Numbered from the stretch's first letter, positions 30,091 to 42,354 are shown. The stretch is 64,000 nt of DNA from Diphasiastrum complanatum (GCA_029204225.1 CM055103.1:25688656-25752655), one strand, 5' to 3'. The notes: generated by a model not told the origin, from the sequence alone. Made by a program: numbers and translations.

Positions 30091-30638
30091 TTACTGTGGG
30101 CTTTTATTTGCTTCACGTCGAATCTTTATTAAATGATACTGCACCTTCTCCATGAAATCAAGTCGGGCGGTGTTGAAATCTAAATTGTGAGACAAAAAAC
30201 AACGGTGCGCTCCGGCAATCCACTTTGAAGTTGTCCAGGATGTGAATCGAGATTCCCATGAGCCTCCCATCATTGCGGCACGTAAATACAATCTAGCCAC
30301 CGGTAGCTGATCCTTATTGGTTTATTCGGATTGAATGCCAAAGGAGGAAGGCAATCATCCCATCGCGTTTCCACAGATGCCAATAGAGTCAAGTCTTTTG
30401 AAAAATGTGTCGATTGCCTCACTGTCGGATCGAGAGAGTGTATATACTCCCGCTGGTACGCTTGTAGTGCCCGGTGGAAATCCACTGAAATTTTCCAACT
30501 ATAAGATTGGTGGATGATTGGCCAGTTCAGCGTATGGATAATAATATTGTCTATGCCCAATCCCAAATCCTTCCACTTATTCATGTGCAGCATTGGTAAG
30601 TAATATGGATCTACGCGCAATTGGCGAGGGTTGGCCAC
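30091..30638 (-). pseudogene. Unrecognised ORF fragments in the LTR region
   Basis: Two adjoining minus-strand frames (30638-30270, beginning MANPRQLRVDPYYLPMLHMN, and 30300-30091). Trp/Tyr-rich (ISYRWLDCIYVP), with no recognised domain. The second frame probably continues the first after a shift. It may be a gag or accessory protein of the surrounding element; that is a guess. Confidence 0.3.
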
Positions 30639-30993
30639 ATAACTCCACGATAGATTCTCAGGAGAGTAAAGTGCTCGACAAAGGTTCGCAAAATGGCATA
30701 TTGCTGATCATTCGCCTAACTTAGAAACAGATACTTTTTCTGGAAAGAACCTTCGCCCAAGTCAGTATAGATATATCTGAAGTGGATGTACCATCTAAAA
30801 GTTCAGCGAAGGTTTTCAATACTGTATAGGCAACATATGACCGAAATAGTGATTTTATAAGTCATTTTCCATTAAAAATTATCTTTTGAAAATACTTTCC
30901 TTCCTCTTTTTCCGTTCTGATGACTTTTCTGACTTTTGTTCATCACTCTTGTTTTTTTTTTTGTTACTGTCTTTTCCAAAAGAAATTAACAAT

Positions 30994-31216
30994 TCAGTAC
31001 CAGAATTCTGACATATAATGAATATGAATCGAAATGTGCTTTGTGCGTGAATGAAAAATAGGGTTCCGAGCCATTTTAATGCTGCTTTGATTGTCACACC
31101 AGAACTTTGTAGGCTGCAACTGATCACAACCAAGATCTTGTAGCAGTTGGCGAAGCCAAATGATTTCAGGAGCTCCCATAGAAAGCGTTATATACTCGGC
31201 TTCAACTGAAGACCGA
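30994..31216 (-). pseudogene. Copia RNase H fragment
   Basis: Minus strand: APEIIWLRQLLQDLGCDQ then FWCDNQSSIKMARNPIFHSRTKHIS, the end of the Copia RNase H domain. It is nearly identical to the stretch at 42720-42870, so both derive from one family. It joins Gypsy sequence abruptly at 31217. Confidence 0.8.
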
Positions 31217-31227
31217 GCTACTACGTT

Positions 31228-33319
31228 CTATTTCTTTCTCATTAATCGGCCGCCATTCACAGGAGTATCAAATCGTTTTCCGTCCAAGTGCTCAAGAATC
31301 ATTGCTCCATAGTTCAGGATTTCCTTCACTTTATACGGGCCTTCACTAGTAAAATTCAATTTTCCCTTGATCAACTTGGTTTTGTACATCAGTGCAAGAT
31401 CTCCTGCTTTCATATCCTTTTTGTGTAATCGACGATCATGCCATGCCTTACGGCGGGCTTTCTCTACTGCTAATGCATGAACTACCATCAATCTTGTTTC
31501 ACACAATTTGTGCAACGCTTCATGACGTAGTTGTAAAGACTTATCATCATTTAATTGTTCTCTTGCTGCTCTGTGTGAAGATGGTATTAAAAATTCAATC
31601 GGCATGACAACATCTTGACCATAAACCAGTTGAAAGGGTGTTTGATTTGTACTACTTTTGTAAGCGGTTCTGAATGCTCATAATGCTACATACAGTTTAT
31701 GTTCCCAATCAGATCGACTCGCTTCAACTGTTTTCGTCATAATAGTACAGAGAATCTTATTGGAGGATTCACCTTGGCCATTTCCTCTGGGATAATAAGG
31801 AGTACTAGAGTATAACAAAAAAATCTTCCAATAAACACTTTATCGTTTGATTAACAAAGTGTGTACCCCGGTCACTGACAATCTCGATCAGACATCCAAA
31901 TCCGATAATAATATTTTCATAGAGAAACTTGGTCGTAGATTTCGCATCAGCAACTTTGACAGCTTTGGCTTCAACCCGCTTGATCATATAATCAGTTGCT
32001 ATGATAATGTTTCGGGCCTGAGATTCTCGTGCGGCAGGATGAATAGGACCAACATAATCTAGTCCCCATTTTTCAAATGGTGCTTGTGATAAAACCGGAT
32101 GTAAGGGTTCATAGTTCTGTCTAGTAGGCTGTCGTGCTCGCTAGCAAACATCACATGTCTGAATATAATTTTATGTGTCCTTATGAAGCGTAGGCCACCA
32201 ACAACCTGATTGCAAAAGTTTGCGAACAGTAATATCTGTAGAGAAGTGTCCTCCGCCCATGCCATCATGTGAAAACATGATTAAATCTGATATTTCATGC
32301 GATAAAACACATCTACGTAGAATATTGTCTGATCCACGACGATACAATTGTCCAACAATCAATTTATAAGGTTGAGCCTTATGAATCAATTGCGTCTTCT
32401 GTACTTTTGTCAAAGAGTCATTCGGTTGTCCTAGCATTAGGTACTCAACAATATCCGCTGCCCACTTAGGTACTGCTTCTACATAGAATAATGCAGCATC
32501 TAGTAATTCATCATCTACCTCAGTATTAATTGGTGCGGATTCTATTCGCAAAACATGGTCGGCTAGATAATGTTGCTTCCCCTTTTGAACCACAATTCGA
32601 AAGTCAAATTCAGTCAATAACAGTAACCATCTTGCAATACGCCCAGTATTGCACGTCTTGTTTACCAAGTAAAGTAACGGCTGGTGATCCATATAAAATG
32701 CAAAGTGCGTTTCCATGAGGTAATGACGAAATTTATGTACTAAAAAATCATGGCTAACGCTTCACGTTCTGTTGTTGAATAGTTCTTCTCCGGATCTGTA
32801 AGTTGTCTGCTTGCAAATCGTATTGGATAGTCCTTCTTATAGTCATCTGGCTACATCAAAACTGATCCAATTGCATATTTCGAGGCATCAGTGTGAACAT
32901 GAAACTCAACCGTCCAATCTGGAGAATGCAGTATTGAAACTAAAATTAATGTTTTTTTTTAATTTTTCAAAGGCTTCTAACGCCTCTACTGTCCAAATAG
33001 GAACAATGGTCAGTTTGTATATAGGTCTTGCTAAATCCGCAAAGAAGATAATAAAAATTTGATAGTAGTTCGCATGACCCATAAACACATAAACTCCACG
33101 AATTGTTATTGGCGGTGGCAATTCTACAATAACCTTGATTTTAGAATAATTTGTGGCAATGCCATGTCTCGATATCACATGCCCAAACACAACTCCGTGG
33201 AAAACCCATATTTGGCATTTTTCTGGATTTAGGAAAATTTGATACTTGCGACATCTTTCAAATACTTTCTCCAATCGATCCAGGTGGTCTATATCTGTGC
33301 TATGGACTCTAAGGTCCAA
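31228..33319 (-). pseudogene. Gypsy-type pol (RT end, RNase H, integrase), decayed
   Basis: Leftward: RT connection (33319-32906; KCQIWVFHGVVFGHVISRHGI, FMGHANYYQIFI), RNase H (32716 on; YMDHQPLLYLV, FDFRIVVQKGKQHYLADHVLR), integrase zinc region (HDGMGGGHFSTDITVRKLL; about 32270-32190), integrase core (FEKWGLDYVGPI, IEIVSDRGTHFVNQ; about 32080-31810) and a C-terminal domain (31605-31228; GDLALMYKT, EGPYKVKEIL). In the core the frame has a stop or shift near 31800 and others near 32165. RT catalytic motifs lie beyond the readable part. Confidence 0.85.
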
Positions 33320-33639
33320 GTAAATTTCAAGGAATTTCTGTAGATAATCTTTAAAAGCAAATCATTACAGGAGTTCTCAAACTTAGAAGGGCCGTTTGTT
33401 ACGAGTTTTTTTTTGTTTTCCTCGCTGTTTATGTCCAATCGGTTCTTGACATAGTGGCTTCTATGTAACATAACTCGCCTGACCCGGAAAACACAATTCA
33501 TGTTTGGACAAATTTGAATTTCCAGTCCGGTAGATTGGAAGCATACTATTGGTTGGCGTGCGCGATGACCCGTTGACTAAACTGCTTGGGTTAACCTCAA
33601 GTTAAAATTATCTTGGGACTCACAAATAGGTTTGGCGCC

Positions 33640-34000
33640 TATTATACTCTGGACTCTCATATTGACAAGTTCAAACATGAACTCTTCAAGCTATGGCGAT
33701 GAGAAGAAGACCGAGATCCTTGATATGCTGTGCAGTTTTTTATAATGAGAGGGAAGACAATGGCACATGGATTGCTCGTGAATATCATAAGGCTTCTTGG
33801 GTACTGATGCATCCATCGGCGAGACAAGCTTTTTGCCAAAGAAAAAGGCCAAGTATACATATAGATCTTATTGGAAAGGGCGGATTATTAATCTCAAAGT
33901 TTCTTCAGGAGGACAAACTATTTCAGAGGTGCTTATTCAACATGTTTATATGCATTCGAAACTTAATGTGGAGGCTGTAAATCTACACAATTTTTGAGAG
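33640..34000 (+). other. Short open stretches, unrecognised
   Basis: Two overlapping plus-strand frames (33693-33980 and 33797-33997) have protein-like composition (NERED then WIAREYHKASWVLMHPSARQ in one; KYTYRSYWKGRIINLKVSSGG in the other). A donor-like GTAAGTATC follows at about 34009. No family was recognised and the strand is uncertain. Confidence 0.25.
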
Positions 34001-34057
34001 TGTAATTGTAAGTATCTTAATTTTTTGGATTGCTTGTCATTTTTAAAATTTTCTTAC

Positions 34058-35094
34058 GTGCAATTGTCCAAAAGCCTCTTTAATAATTTTAAATATACTC
34101 GCATATGCCTCCCTGCTAATACTTGAGAAATCACATGCTCCCTTAATTAATGTTTCGTCGATTACCTTACTGACCTCGTTCATCAAAGCCTCAGTGACCT
34201 TGGACTTGATTCGAGAATATCGATTATTGTCCAATAAAGACTTTGTGGACTTGGTTGTCAATACCGAACTCAGTGATTTTTCGATCAGGTCATTGTCCTT
34301 CAGATGCTCATTTGCAACCAATGCTGATCTGCAAATGATTATGAAAATCAAGAAACCCAAATAGGACACATAATAAATGTCATGCTACTTCACAAAACTA
34401 AAATAAAACTGATTCAAATCAAATCCTTACTTGAATGCTTGAATCTTTTTTCTCCGTTGGCCTCTATTTAACGAAAGCTCATCAATGTCCTTTAGAATTC
34501 TTTTTCGCTTGTTTCTTTTTAATTTCTTATCTAGTATGCGAGTTTCTTCTTTTAACTGGTCATTTGATATACGTAATGTCTTAACAACTTGTCGGAATTG
34601 ATCATTACTTGCACTCAAATTTAATATAATATTATGTATATGTGCATTATCTTTTTTTTTGTTTGTAATAATGCGGTCTCTTTTTCTCTATAGTCAGCAA
34701 GCAAACCATTTAACATACATTCTAAACTCTGTATTTTTTTAACGGAGTTCGCAACACCATAAGTCATCAATCTTTCACAATAACCCAGTAAACCGTTTTC
34801 TCCATCACACAAAAACTTTATTAATTGTGTGATGGATTGGAATTGTGGAGCTTGCATCGAGCTCGGATCCAATGGATACAAACTTTCGTCAATCCACAAA
34901 TCGTAATTCTTTCTTTGGTTGATTCTGTGAGCGATCATATCAAGTGGAGAAACTGTGGATTCTTTCACTACTCCTCTTTTAGCTATCAAAGCATTCTCGG
35001 CAGGGAGAACAATGTGTAGATGAAACTGAGACATCTCCGCAAACATCAGTTGACAGACCAAAAAAAAATAGACATTACTTTTCATCCATGGCAT
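34058..35094 (-). pseudogene. Unknown coiled-coil gene piece with an intact 102-bp intron
   Basis: Minus strand. Exon A (from about 35040 to 34431) encodes ENALIAKRGVVKESTVSPLD, LWIDESLYPLDPSSM and a Lys-rich coiled coil (DQLKEETRILDKKLKRNKRK). The intron is 34430-34329 (GTAAGG...TTTGCAG). Exon B (34328-34058; SALVANEHLKDNDLIEKSL, ALMNEVSKVIDETLIKGACD) keeps the phase exactly and is followed by GTAAGA. Within exon A a run of nine A (plus 34652-34660) shifts the frame; one more A would restore continuity across it. No domain family was recognised. It lies between the two LTRs, so it may be a captured or split host gene. Confidence 0.5.
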
Positions 35095-35570
35095 ACCTGA
35101 GATTCTATGTTTATTCTCTCGCTAGTTAAAACGAGGGACACAATCTCATTTTCAAATTTGAAAACGTTAGTTAATGAGCGTCATAGGTTCTTGAAGTCGC
35201 AGTTGCATGCGTCATAATCTTGTCATGTTAACTACACATTACTAGTAAGGTTAAGCTAAACTGGACCTGAAAGTCCGTCGAAGTTTTAAAATCTGGCATT
35301 TTTTTTGGTCCTACGTGGCATTTCTTAGACGGCCCTTTTGATGTTTGTAACTCCTCTAATGTGTATTACTCTTTGGAACGAACTTGGTGCATTACAGAGT
35401 CCAAACGTCATTACTTTGTAAGCATAGGTGCCCCCTTGGCTTGTTTCTTCGTCATTGACCCTGTGATCCTGTCTTCCTTCAATATAACTACTTTTGGCTG
35501 TTTGATTGTTGGTTCATCAGGAATATTACGCGTTAGTCAATACCCTAACCACTTCACACTCATGCCATGG

Positions 35571-35923
35571 TGAATGAATGCAAGAGAGGAGAGGCTCCTG
35601 GCTTCAATGACCAGAAAATCCAATAGGTAGATGGGCGAGTTTCTACTAGTATATATTCTCTCCCATGAAGAGAGAATATTCCTCTTAGGATCCCCATGCA
35701 ATCTGAAACAGCAATTGACCACCTATTCTTGCATTATAGCAATCAAACACCATGCAAATTCTCATATGTCCAATTATAGGTATGGGCCCTCATATGATTA
35801 TTAATTACTTTATCGGCCAAGCCCGGAATGACAAGCCATAACTGATAATTACATACACTGGAGTGACCGGCTATCCATGTTAGATATTATTCCAAATTCC
35901 ATATATTGGACATGGACGTAACA
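35571..35923 (-). repeat. LTR, right copy (353 bp)
   Basis: Starts TGAATGAATGC and ends GACGTAACA. Partner of 28639-28951. It keeps a 37-bp segment between two CATATG words that the left copy has lost. Confidence 0.8.
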
Positions 35924-37427
35924 CTAACAATCTTGTAACTATCTACCTTACACTTTTATCTATCTATTTACACTTCTAATTTAATCATCACTTCTCTAAC
36001 AGTATTTTCTCTCATTTTCTTTTTCCCTCCTCACTTTCTCTCACACAAACAATAAAAAAAAAATTACATAACAAATTTTATCTCCCAAAAAAAAAAGTAA
36101 AACACAAAACAAGTATCTGCAATCGACACAATGGAAGCTAGCACAGTGAAAGCTGCAATCACCACTCCAAACACTCCAAGTGCACTTCCAAACGCTCCAA
36201 AAGCTCCAAAACTACAAACAAAAGTGAGAAAGAATATGCAAAAACGTGCGAAATTTGCGTAAACCAAACAGACTTCAGACTCCGAAATGCCAAAATACGT
36301 CAAAATCTCACGTCTTCCTTTCACACAAGGTCTTGTCAAAAAATGTGAGGTGTCACATCGATGACATGGACGGCGCCTTCGTTGTCCTTCAGATTGCGAT
36401 GTCCACGCTGGATGCCAACTAAATTTTTGTTTGATGAAAAATATGCCACACCATATCCATGTATGCGTGTCAGATTCTAACATATTGGAATGCAATGACA
36501 ATTTTAAAAATTACTTTTCATGAAGTCTTCTCATGGCTATGGTGATCTTGCTGCAATCTCATGTATATTGACTGGTTTTCTCACCAAATCCATGCCAAAG
36601 AATCCACTTGAGAAGCTATTTTTAGCTACTTAGATTTTGGAGAGAATTAGAATTCTTATCAAGCTATATTTTGAGGAGTACAAAAATGTAAATTTTTTAG
36701 CTTGATTAATTTACATTTTCACGTAGTACATATATAAATCATGTGAAAGATTTGGGATCAATTCAGATCCAAATCATGTAAAGATATTTGGTTACAACAG
36801 CAAGCAATTCACCAATCTTGCCAATGTAGAAAAATCAGCATCTACACACAAAATAGAATGCTAATTCTAATAGAACTTGATCAAACATGAATCAAAACAT
36901 AAATAGAAGCTACTGCCCGTAAAACAACAATACCCTACTGTATTTCACACATGTGGATCCAAAAATAACAATAACAAATCATTCTACACATAAAGTTGCA
37001 AGATATCACAAGTAGAGTGCACCAATGGATAGTAGAACCCAAGAGAACCATGTATAAGCATGAATGAGGTAAGAGAGGTAGAAGATCAGCCTTCTCTCAT
37101 GTGTGTACAGGTATATATAGCAGATTCATGAATATTCAAAAGTTTGGTTTCCCTCCAAAATGACAAAATCCTAACATAGAGTGACTGGGTTCCATGAACC
37201 TTATTCAAATTTGAATCTACTAGTAACTCGACTTTCTAGATTTCCCTCCAACTCTAAAACGAGTAATTTCAAATGCATTTAGACTAATATGACTATAAAA
37301 AATAAATTTCTTGGTCTAATATGAAATTGGCCTCAATTGCCAAATAAACAAATGTAGCATTTGACTCAATATTGATCAAACTAGTTGAAATCTCTCACAC
37401 TCTCTCTTCAACTAGTTTTAGCGTAGA
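35924..37427. other. Non-coding stretch; right part is probably the 3' LTR of Copia-1
   Basis: A frame at 36064-36501 (-) encodes GAFGAFGSALG-like sequence from a CTCCAAA repeat and looks spurious. To the right, the minus-strand sequence AGTTGAAGAGAGAG at 37400-37413 may be the polypurine tract of Copia-1. It is followed leftward by TGTGAGAGATTTC, the likely start of the 3' LTR (right edge 37399); its other end was not found. Confidence 0.45.
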
Positions 37428-38659
37428 CTATGATAACACTCCAAGTGATGTCCTATGATTCATAAATAGCTCCTTTCCTAATGCTTTGGTGAAGATATCA
37501 GCTACACATTCCCCTGAAGAAATATGTTGAAACTCCACCTCCTTTAGCACGACTTGCTCCTTCACAAAGTGGTATGCCACCTCAATGTGCTTGCTCCTAG
37601 CATGAAAGATAGGATTGGTTGCCAACTTTTGGGCTGATAGGTTGTCACAAAAGATGATTGGGCTCTCTAGAAAATCCAGCAACTAAAGATCCTTGATCAT
37701 CCTCTTGATCCATACCATCTCCTTTGTGCAATGTGTAAGTGCATTGTACTCGGCCTCACTAGATGACAATGAGATAGTGGCTTGTTTCTTTGGCATCCAT
37801 GATATAGCTCCATCACCTATGAAAATACAATAAGCACTTATGAATTTCCTATCCATTTTGTCTCCAACATAGTCCAATCTGAAAATCCAAAAAGATTTGA
37901 TGAAGATCCCTCATACAAAATGCCAAAGTCTCGAGTTCCCATGATATACCTCAAAACTCGTTTTCCTATCTTCCAATGCTCTTCATTTGGATCCTACATG
38001 AATTGACTCAATCTTCCAACACAATAGCTTAGATCTAATCTTGTAATGGTTAGATAGATGAGTGATCCAACTAGTTTTCTATAGAGAGTAATGTCCTCGA
38101 AGGATCTTTCATTACCTCTTATAGTTAGCTTTACATTAGACTCCATTGGTGTATCACAAGCTTTTGCATCTACCATATGAAATCTTTCTAGAATAGAAAT
38201 AGCATACTTCTCTTAACAAATGAAAGTAAATTGAGAAGTAATAATCACCTCTATTTCCAAAATGTAGTATAACGACCAAGATCATGCACCTCAAATTCCT
38301 TCTTAAGAGCACTCTTCATATCCTCCACATCTTGATTGTCTCCACCACTCAAGATGATGTCATCCACATAGATTAGCAAGATGGTAACAAAATTTCCAGC
38401 AAGCCTATAGTAGTGAGTGATCATACTCACTCATAACAAACCATTTGAGAGAGTAAAAAAGTGTTAAGCTTAGCATACCAACTCCTTGGTGTTTGCTTAA
38501 GATATAAGCTCTTTTGTAGAAGACACACATGATTTGGCTTTGAAGTAGAAATGCAGCCCTTAGGCTGCTCCATCTACACTTCCTCCTCAAGATCACCATT
38601 CAAGAATGCATTTGTAATGTCCAATTGCCATATATCCCATCCATAAAGAGTAGCAAGTG

Positions 38660-39345
38660 AAATAATTGACATAAAAGGGTGGTCATGAGCGCAGCAGAGG
38701 CTCGGTTGCTCAGAGCGTAGGCGTGTAGGAACGGAAACGCCACAGTTTGCAGCAGAAATATTCAAGTTGAAGAATTCATACAATTTGCGAAAATGAACGA
38801 CAAAATAGTGAGACAAAAATTTCACTCTGATAAATATCAATAGTGAGTACAATGGCTTGAAGTAATTAACACTTACATAGCTTGATTCAACTAATATAAA
38901 AATTTACAAGAGAGAAAATATCTTACAAGCCTTTAAGGCTATTTATGTCAGTCTATACAAAAGTTGGTGACCGCCAACCGCCTTTCGGATATTTGTTTGT
39001 CCAGCTATTTTTAAGGTTACTCATAAGTTGGCAAAGTCGGTCAGCCCAGTGTGTCGCATTTTTTGCTAAGGAGCGAAAAAGGCGAAAAAGACGAAGGTGC
39101 CTTGAAATTGATTTCTAAGTTATTCTGGCCACTTGGCCAGTGTCTCACATTTTTTGCCAAGGAGCAAAACAGGCGAAAAAGATGAACGTGCCTTAAAATG
39201 ATTTCTAACTCATAGAAAATCTCAAAGGGAAAAATGTGAAGGCCTAAAAAATATGTTGTCGGTCTTCGGGTTTTCAGGATGCTCATTACTTGAACGATTT
39301 GTTTAAGGTTGAGCATAAGAAATCTAACAATAATGACCCAAATGC
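38660..39345. mobile_element. Insertion of about 680 bp splitting Copia-1 RT
   Basis: RT sequence stops after AKMVSIWVII (about 39345) and resumes at SLATLYGWDIW (about 38655). The flanks carry ATAATTGAC and ATAATGAC-like words. The right end reads TCTAACA; the left border is unclear. It could be a solo LTR. It contains the duplicated unit at 39035-39215. Confidence 0.5.
39035..39215. repeat. Tandem duplication of about 85 bp
   Basis: Two copies of GCCAGTGTSTCRCATTTTTT followed by GCYAAGGAGC and a GGCGAAAAAGA block, ending in GATTTCTAA. They differ at about one base in ten. Confidence 0.8.
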
Positions 39346-41589
39346 TCACCATCTTTGCCACGGGTGCAAAGGTCTCATCATAGTCAATGCCATGTTATTG
39401 AGCATATCCTTTTGCCACTAACCTTGTCTTGTACTTTTTGATAGATCCATCTTGGTTTTTCTTCACCTTGAACATCCATTTGCATCCATTAGCTTTTTTA
39501 TCCTTGGGTAACTTCACCAATCTCTATGTTTCATTCTTCATAAGAGCTTGATACTCAAGATCCATTGCTTGGATCACTCCTCTTTGTTCCTTGCTTCATC
39601 TACACTTGTAGATTCATCAAAAGAGGTTAGGAAAGCAACATAATTTCCAAAAACTACTTGCCTACCCTTTTCATCATATGTGATCCTTGAAGGTATTGAC
39701 CTTTGCCTTGATGTTCTTCCTGGTCTTTGACTTGATGGAGGTCCTTCATCATCACCATCCAAAGTAAGATCCATATCATCATCATCAAGATTGTTAGATC
39801 CATCCACATAATCAACATCAATAGTACTTGAAGCTACTTTTGGAAAGTTTCCCTCATAAAAAATGACATCTCTACCAACAATCACTTTGTTAGTAGAAGG
39901 AATGTCAACCTTGTAGGCTTTACTCACCTCACTATATCCAACAAATATACCTTTTCTTGAAGATGGATCCTCCTTGGTCCTATCATCAAGAGTAATGTTG
40001 ACATAGCATGTGCATCCAAAATTTTTGAAAAAGTTGACACTCGGCCTCCTCTTGAATAGCATCTCAAAAGGTGTCCTTCCATCCAAAATAGCACTCGATC
40101 ACCTATTGCACAAGAAATTGGCACACAACAAAGCTTGATCCCAAAATGGTTTATCAAGGTTAGCACTTAACCTCATGGCTTTTACACTCTCACAAAAAGT
40201 CCTATTCTTCCTTTCAGCCACCCCGTTTTGTTGTGGGGTCCCTGGTGTTGTGTCCACTTTGAGGCTTTTACTTAGTAAATGACTCACACTAAGCAAATTC
40301 TTGGTAATAGATGGAATAAAAATACATCTTCCAAATGAACATTATTATTTGTAGATAGAGAAATAGGAATTGTGCCAATCTTTTTTATTGAACACTCACC
40401 CTCTTGTCATCTCCATATGCCAACAAAGAAGTGAAGTACTCTTTGTGAAAAGTCATGTGTGAGCTTGCACCACTCTCAATCCACCATGGATCTAGATTTC
40501 CATCATTAGCAAACATACATGAAGACGTCACAAATGCATCATCATTTGTGTTTTGAACATCAACACCATCCTCATCAAGAGTAAGATTACCTTGATTGTC
40601 TCCTTGATCTCTCAGGCTTCTTCTAGCACTCAGTTGCAAAGTGTCCTTTGATGCCACAATAGAAGCATTTGAGCTTTGACCTATCTTTCTTTTTGCCACT
40701 TGAAGAATCCTCCACTTGATCTTGCCCTTTAGACCACTTGCCTTTGTTTTTTCCCTTGAATTTGCCCTTGATGAACATAGCCTCCTCTCCAACTTGAGTT
40801 GACGTAGATCCACTCCTTGCTTGAAGCCTATATTCTTCATTGATCAAGATTTTTTGAAGATCTATCAAACTTGGCAAAGTTCTTTGAATAGTAAGACTTT
40901 GAACAATGTTAGCATGAGCATCCAACAAACCATTAAGAATCACTTGAACAAGCTCTCCTTCCTTAATACTCCCATCAATGCAAGCCAACTCATCATTCAA
41001 CACCTTCACTCTCAAAACAAAAGTGTTTGGACTTTCTTCAGATCAGAGTGTGCTTGGTTTATAGGCTTACACATGATAGATTCGATTCAACCCACGAACT
41101 TATTTAGCTCGTGATTGTAGTTTTGCTTATCACCGTCGAGGAAGAAGAGAAACTCTTATTCAACAGCTAGCTCACACAAGTTTTGTTTGCTGGATTTCAG
41201 AGGATATCCAAGCCAGTGAGTGTCAATTTCATTTTACGGGTTTGGCTACTATCATGTCTGTATTGATGCTCCTCTATCCATGAAAGTTTTGGATAGCTAT
41301 TTTGAAGTACTATTCGCCAATTACATTAATCGCTCAATGGTTTTCGATTTGCATTACACCTTTTGCGCTTTGCAGAATAAATTTGATGCCAGCTTAAAAC
41401 AACGAGGAATGATCGACTAATTAGTTACTCTACGTATAGCATATGTTGCAATAGTGAATTGACTCTCACATGATTAATCATATGTCTATATTGGATAATA
41501 CAATTCTGAATCAAAGAAGATGGGCAACTTGGAATACAATCTGTCCTCCTTTACGTTCTCGACTTTCGTGAATCAAATAGCTGTTCAAA

Positions 41590-41725
41590 GATAGTAGATA
41601 TATAGCTAGCAACATCGACTGCTTTTGGTCATTGCGGTGTTGAAACCTTAAAGTTTGCAAAGCTCGTGTTAGATTATTAATGGGACGGTGTTTTCCGTGT
41701 TGGCAAGACAGCTGCACTGCAGGTA
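41590..41725 (+). promoter_or_regulatory. Possible core promoter of the expansin gene
   Basis: TATATAG at 41599-41605 lies about 125 bp before the ATG, a plausible TATA position for a plant gene. No other element was recognised. Confidence 0.35.
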
Positions 41726-42354
41726 ATGGAGCACCGTTTTATATTTACGATAGCAGTGATACTTCTATTTTTAGAGTTGCTACCAAAATATTTCTGCGAC
41801 GTACCAGATGGCTGGAACACTGGCGCTCACGCAACATTCTATGGCGAAAGTGACGCATCAGGAGCCTCAGGTAACTCCAAAATTGTGTGGCTTGTCACCT
41901 ACAAATTTACAAGGATTACCCGAGTGGGCATCAATAATGATAGATCTCGTTAGAGCATGATTCAAATTAGTCCAATACATAGGAGCTGATTCTTCATTGC
42001 GTGTTCTGATAGGGGAAGAGCAACTGTGTTTTATTTGTGTCTCTAAACAGATGGTGCATGCGACTATGGCAATCTGTACAGCAGCGGTTATGGTACCAAC
42101 ACAGCAGCATTAAGCACAGCATTGTTCAACGACGGGTTAAAGTGCGGAGCGTGCTTCGAACTGCAGTGCAATGGGGATTCAGATTCATGTCTATCAGACA
42201 GCTCCTCAATAACTGTGACGGCCACCAATTTATGCCCACCGAACAGCGAAGGAGGATGGTGCGATTCGACATTGCAGCACTTTGATCTGGCGGAGCCTGC
42301 ATTCTTGAAGATAGCCCAATATCAAGCAGGCGTTGTTCCAGTTCTTTACAGAAG
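41726..42354 (+). pseudogene. Alpha-expansin, exons 1 and 2 only (3' exon missing)
   Basis: Expansins loosen plant cell walls without hydrolysis. Exon 1 (41726-41870): signal peptide MEHRFIFTIAVILLFLELL, then GWNTGAHATFYGESDASGAS. A 180-bp GT-AG intron follows (41871-42050). Exon 2 (42051-42354): [20 protein letters not shown], then [41 protein letters not shown] and GVVPVLYRR. These form the six-Cys double-psi barrel domain with the HFD motif. Exon 2 ends in phase 2 at AG|GTGCAT, a weak donor where EXPA genes often have their second intron. The C-terminal cellulose-binding-like domain was not found before 50 kb; Copia fragments start at 42.67 kb. Either a TE-split gene or a truncated copy. 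Confidence 0.8.

Larger units (their letters stand above)
28639..35923 (-). mobile_element. Mosaic LTR-retrotransposon region between two related LTRs
   Basis: Two LTRs of one family about 6.9 kb apart, with a polypurine tract at the left one, enclose Gypsy-type pol (31228-33319), a Copia RNase H fragment (30994-31216), an unrecognised ORF pair (30091-30638) and a gene-like segment with an intron (34058-35094), all on the minus strand. The flanks (CAAGG and CTAAC) do not match, so the pair may come from two insertions or a recombination rather than one element. Confidence 0.6.
37428..41030 (-). mobile_element. Copia-1: gag to RNase H, decayed
   Basis: Leftward order: gag end (41015-40623; LVQVILNGLLDAHANIVQSL) with CCHC knuckle KCFYCGIKGHFATEC, protease (WWIESGASSHMT; the catalytic DSGA reads ESGA), integrase (VDTTPGTPQQNGVAERKNRT at about 40250; GRTPFEMLFKRRPSV), RT (start 39560-39350, interrupted, resuming at 38660 with WDIWQLDITNAFLNGDLEEEV) and RNase H (37877-37428; AISWMPKKQATISLSSSEAE, FCDNLSAQKLATNPIFHARS). 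Many stops. It cannot encode active proteins. Confidence 0.88.

Noticed and set aside
14244-33319. Possible endogenous pararetrovirus (caulimovirus-like) sequence
   Set aside because: All RT/RNase H pieces in this interval come with integrase domains, which pararetroviruses lack; no movement or coat protein was seen.
36064-36501. Hydrophobic ORF with FGAFGAFGSALG repeat
   Set aside because: Derived from a CTCCAAA-type repeat. No start context, conservation or neighbours support a gene.
39041-39361. ORF over the tandem repeat in the Copia-1 insertion
   Set aside because: Follows the repeat units and does not resemble any protein; the DNA interrupts the RT gene.
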